A stretch of DNA of 15,333 nt. It comes from JBDTMC01 sp039934475 (GTDB lineage Bacteria > Acidobacteriota > Terriglobia > Bryobacterales > Bryobacteraceae). Shown here piece by piece: positions 13,575 through 15,333 of this stretch. Location of the stretch: positions 1 to 15,333 of the forward strand of contig JBDTMC010000153.1 in NCBI GenBank assembly GCA_039934475.1. Direction: 5' to 3'. The notes under the pieces were generated by a model. The model did not search any database. It saw only the letters and a program-made list of their open reading frames with translations, and was not told where the DNA came from. The position numbers and the translations under genes were made by a program. Every line of letters begins with the position of its first letter. Within the stretch, counting starts at the first letter, position 1.

Positions 13575-15333
13575 TTATCCCGCGTTCGTCATGGCGGCGC
13601 CCTTGTTGGACTCAACGCCGCGTGCCAGCCAAACTCGCAGAACAGAAAACAGTTGATCCAAATCAACCGGCTTCGTGATGTAATCCGACGCCCCTGCTTC
13701 AATGCACTTTGCCCGGTCACCCTTCATGGCCTTCGCAGTCACCGCAAAGATCGGCAGCGTGCGGAATTCCGGAATTTTGCGGATAGCGCGCATCGTTTCG
13801 TACCCATCCATCTCGGGCATCATGATGTCCATCAGGACTCCGTCGATGCCAGGTGTCTTCAACAGCCGTTCGATCCCATCGCGGCCATTCTCAGCGTGAA
13901 CCACCTGCAGATCGTGCTGTTCCAGAACGCTGGTCAGCGCAAAAATATTTCGCACGTCGTCGTCCACCACCAGCACCTTCTTTCCTTTCAGCGAATCGTC
14001 CTGACGCCGCGCCCGGGCCAGCGTTTCCCGCTGCAATTCGGAGAGGTCTATGTCCGCCCTGTGCAACAGCAGCACTGCCTCCTCCAGCAGCCGTTCAGTC
14101 GATTCCGCCAACCGGACTACGCCCACCCGTCCCAAAGTGCGAATTGCCGATTCGACGCCCGGACTCACTGGCGAGGAGCTGTAAAACACAATCGGCGGCG
14201 CCTGGGGGCTCGTCTGCGCATGAATCTCTTCCACTAGTTGTACAGCGGGAATGTCGGTCAAACCAGCGCTCACCACGATGACATCCACGTATTGGTGCTT
14301 CACCACGGCGAGAGCTTCGCCTCCAGAAGCCACCACCAGAGTTTCCACGTCACTGCCGCCCAGGGCTGCATGCCAGTCCACCCGCACTTGCTCCGCGTTC
14401 GCTACCACCAACAACTTTCTCTGGCGTAGTTCCAACGACTGACGAATCGTATCGAAGGCTGCGTTCAGGTTCTCCTTGGTCATCGATTTCTCGAGGTAAG
14501 TCATCGCACCCAATGCCAGGCCACGCCTTCGATTCTCATCTCCTGTGATGATATGGACAGGAATATGACGGGTCGCCGCATCGTGCTTCAACCGGTCGAG
14601 AATGGTCCATCCAGCCATGTCGGGCAGCCCGATGTCCAACGTGATGGCGCCGGGTGCAAACTCGCGCGCCAGTGCCAGAGCCGCGCTGCCGCGCAAGGCC
14701 ACCAACGCCTTGATACCCCGATCGTGCGCCATGTCCACCAGAATGCGCGCAAACGTCGCATCGTCCTCCACAATCAACAGCACAGCGTCGCGCGCATGGA
14801 TCAGATTGCGGTCGTCGTCTATTTCAATGTCGTGCACCAGCGCTGCCGGAGCCGTCGAGAGCGTTGGCAAAATAATGTCCCCCTCCTGGTCCTCGAGAAG
14901 GATACTCGACTGCCGCAACGGGCCATCGCTCAGCGGCATGTTACTCTGCAACTCCGCTTTGGCCAGGGAAGCCACGGTGACATAAGCCTGCGGCAGATAC
15001 AGGGTGAATGTGCTTCCCGCCCCCGTCGCGCTGTGCAACCGGATTTCACCGCCCAACAGGCGGGTCAGTTCGCGGCTGATCGACAGTCCCAGACCGGTAC
15101 CGCCGTACTTGCGGCTGGTGGTTCCGTCCGCCTGCTGGAAAGCCTCGAAGATAATCCGTTGCTTGTCGTGTGGGATGCCGATACCAGTGTCGGTCACTGA
15201 GAACGAAATCACCGATTTTGCTCGACCCAGCACGGCGTGGTTCTTGCTCCAGCCTGACGACGCCTTCTCCACCTTCAAACACACTGACCCGTGCTCGGTG
15301 AACTTCAGCGCGTTCGACAACAGGTTCTTCAAC
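13575..15333 (-). CDS. Hybrid histidine kinase with three receiver-like domains, 5' end missing
   Basis: This is the C-terminal 585 residues of a large hybrid sensor kinase; the gene runs off the right edge, so sensor and phosphoacceptor helices are not seen. Fragment residues 1-115 are the HATPase domain: NLLSNALKFT (N box), DTGIGI (49-54), FEAFQQAD, and GGTGLGLSI (77-85). Receiver 1 (about 183-300) has E189/D190/D191, D233, T263 and K282, so it looks active. Receiver 2 (about 305-425) is degenerate: the acidic pair reads VVANAE, and a serine (S355) occupies the phospho-acceptor position in VDVIVVSAGLTD. Receiver 3 (about 452-570) is canonical, with D457-D459, D502 in MDIMMPEMDG, T532 and K554. 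Phosphate probably passes from the missing histidine to receiver 1 or 3 and may be relayed to the next gene. Solibacter-type kinases of this form often begin with HAMP or GAF repeats, but that cannot be checked here. Confidence 0.9.
   Translation of the reverse strand, partial: LKNLLSNALKFTEHGSVCLKVEKASSGWSKNHAVLGRAKSVISFSVTDTGIGIPHDKQRIIFEAFQQADGTTSRKYGGTGLGLSISRELTRLLGGEIRLHSATGAGSTFTLYLPQAYVTVASLAKAELQSNMPLSDGPLRQSSILLEDQEGDIILPTLSTAPAALVHDIEIDDDRNLIHARDAVLLIVEDDATFARILVDMAHDRGIKALVALRGSAALALAREFAPGAITLDIGLPDMAGWTILDRLKHDAATRHIPVHIITGDENRRRGLALGAMTYLEKSMTKENLNAAFDTIRQSLELRQRKLLVVANAEQVRVDWHAALGGSDVETLVVASGGEALAVVKHQYVDVIVVSAGLTDIPAVQLVEEIHAQTSPQAPPIVFYSSSPVSPGVESAIRTLGRVGVVRLAESTERLLEEAVLLLHRADIDLSELQRETLARARRQDDSLKGKKVLVVDDDVRNIFALTSVLEQHDLQVVHAENGRDGIERLLKTPGIDGVLMDIMMPEMDGYETMRAIRKIPEFRTLPIFAVTAKAMKGDRAKCIEAGASDYITKPVDLDQLFSVLRVWLARGVESNKGAAMTNAG

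Overview
The window looks like chromosomal DNA from an Acidobacteriota member of the Bryobacterales / 'Candidatus Solibacter' type. The best evidence is the 744-residue secreted protein at 9715-11949. It combines SBBP-type beta-propeller repeats with the C-terminal domain first described in Solibacter usitatus (TIGR03437), a pairing that is very common there. The DNA is GC-rich, intergenic gaps are short, and the rest is ordinary soil-bacterium metabolism, transport and signalling. I see no tRNA, rRNA, CRISPR array, insertion sequence or prophage gene.

Layout, left to right. (1) 2-652 (+): 3' part of an exported c-type cytochrome, followed by a strong hairpin. (2) About 720-1481: a scar region. 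A tetratricopeptide-repeat gene on the minus strand has its ribosome binding site and lipoprotein-like start in one frame and its body in another, and it ends where a TonB-like domain might have followed. (3) 1626-5870 (-): sugar-porter transporter, TauE/SafE permease, and an exported alpha-amino-acid ester hydrolase-like enzyme, all in one direction. Two GTATACA boxes and a nested hairpin lie between the transporter and the permease. (4) 5982-6320 (+): a small ribbon-helix-helix-like protein with no partner. (5) 6340-8811: a LysR regulator divergent from a DHA2-type drug exporter, with a 17-bp palindrome between them. The exporter's reading frame runs into a decayed ankyrin-repeat gene fragment that ends at 9014. 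(6) 9170-15333 (-): a tightly packed run of a hybrid histidine kinase (cut by the window edge), a response-regulator/PAS/histidine-kinase fusion, the secreted beta-propeller protein, and a dihydrofolate-reductase-fold protein. Gaps are 4 bp, 28 bp and a 1-nt stop/start overlap.

How the parts may work together. The kinase pair probably forms a phosphorelay, since both carry HATPase and receiver domains and are separated by only 4 bp. Whether the secreted propeller and the reductase belong to the same transcript is inferred from spacing alone. The LysR/exporter pair has the classic arrangement of an inducible efflux system. The ester hydrolase matches the known active site of alpha-amino-acid ester hydrolases residue for residue in spacing, so it could act on amino-acid esters, small peptides or beta-lactams in the periplasm. 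I found no clearly new multi-gene system. The most interesting items are the ester hydrolase active site, the packed kinase/propeller run, the degenerate middle receiver of the hybrid kinase, and the gene-remnant junctions.
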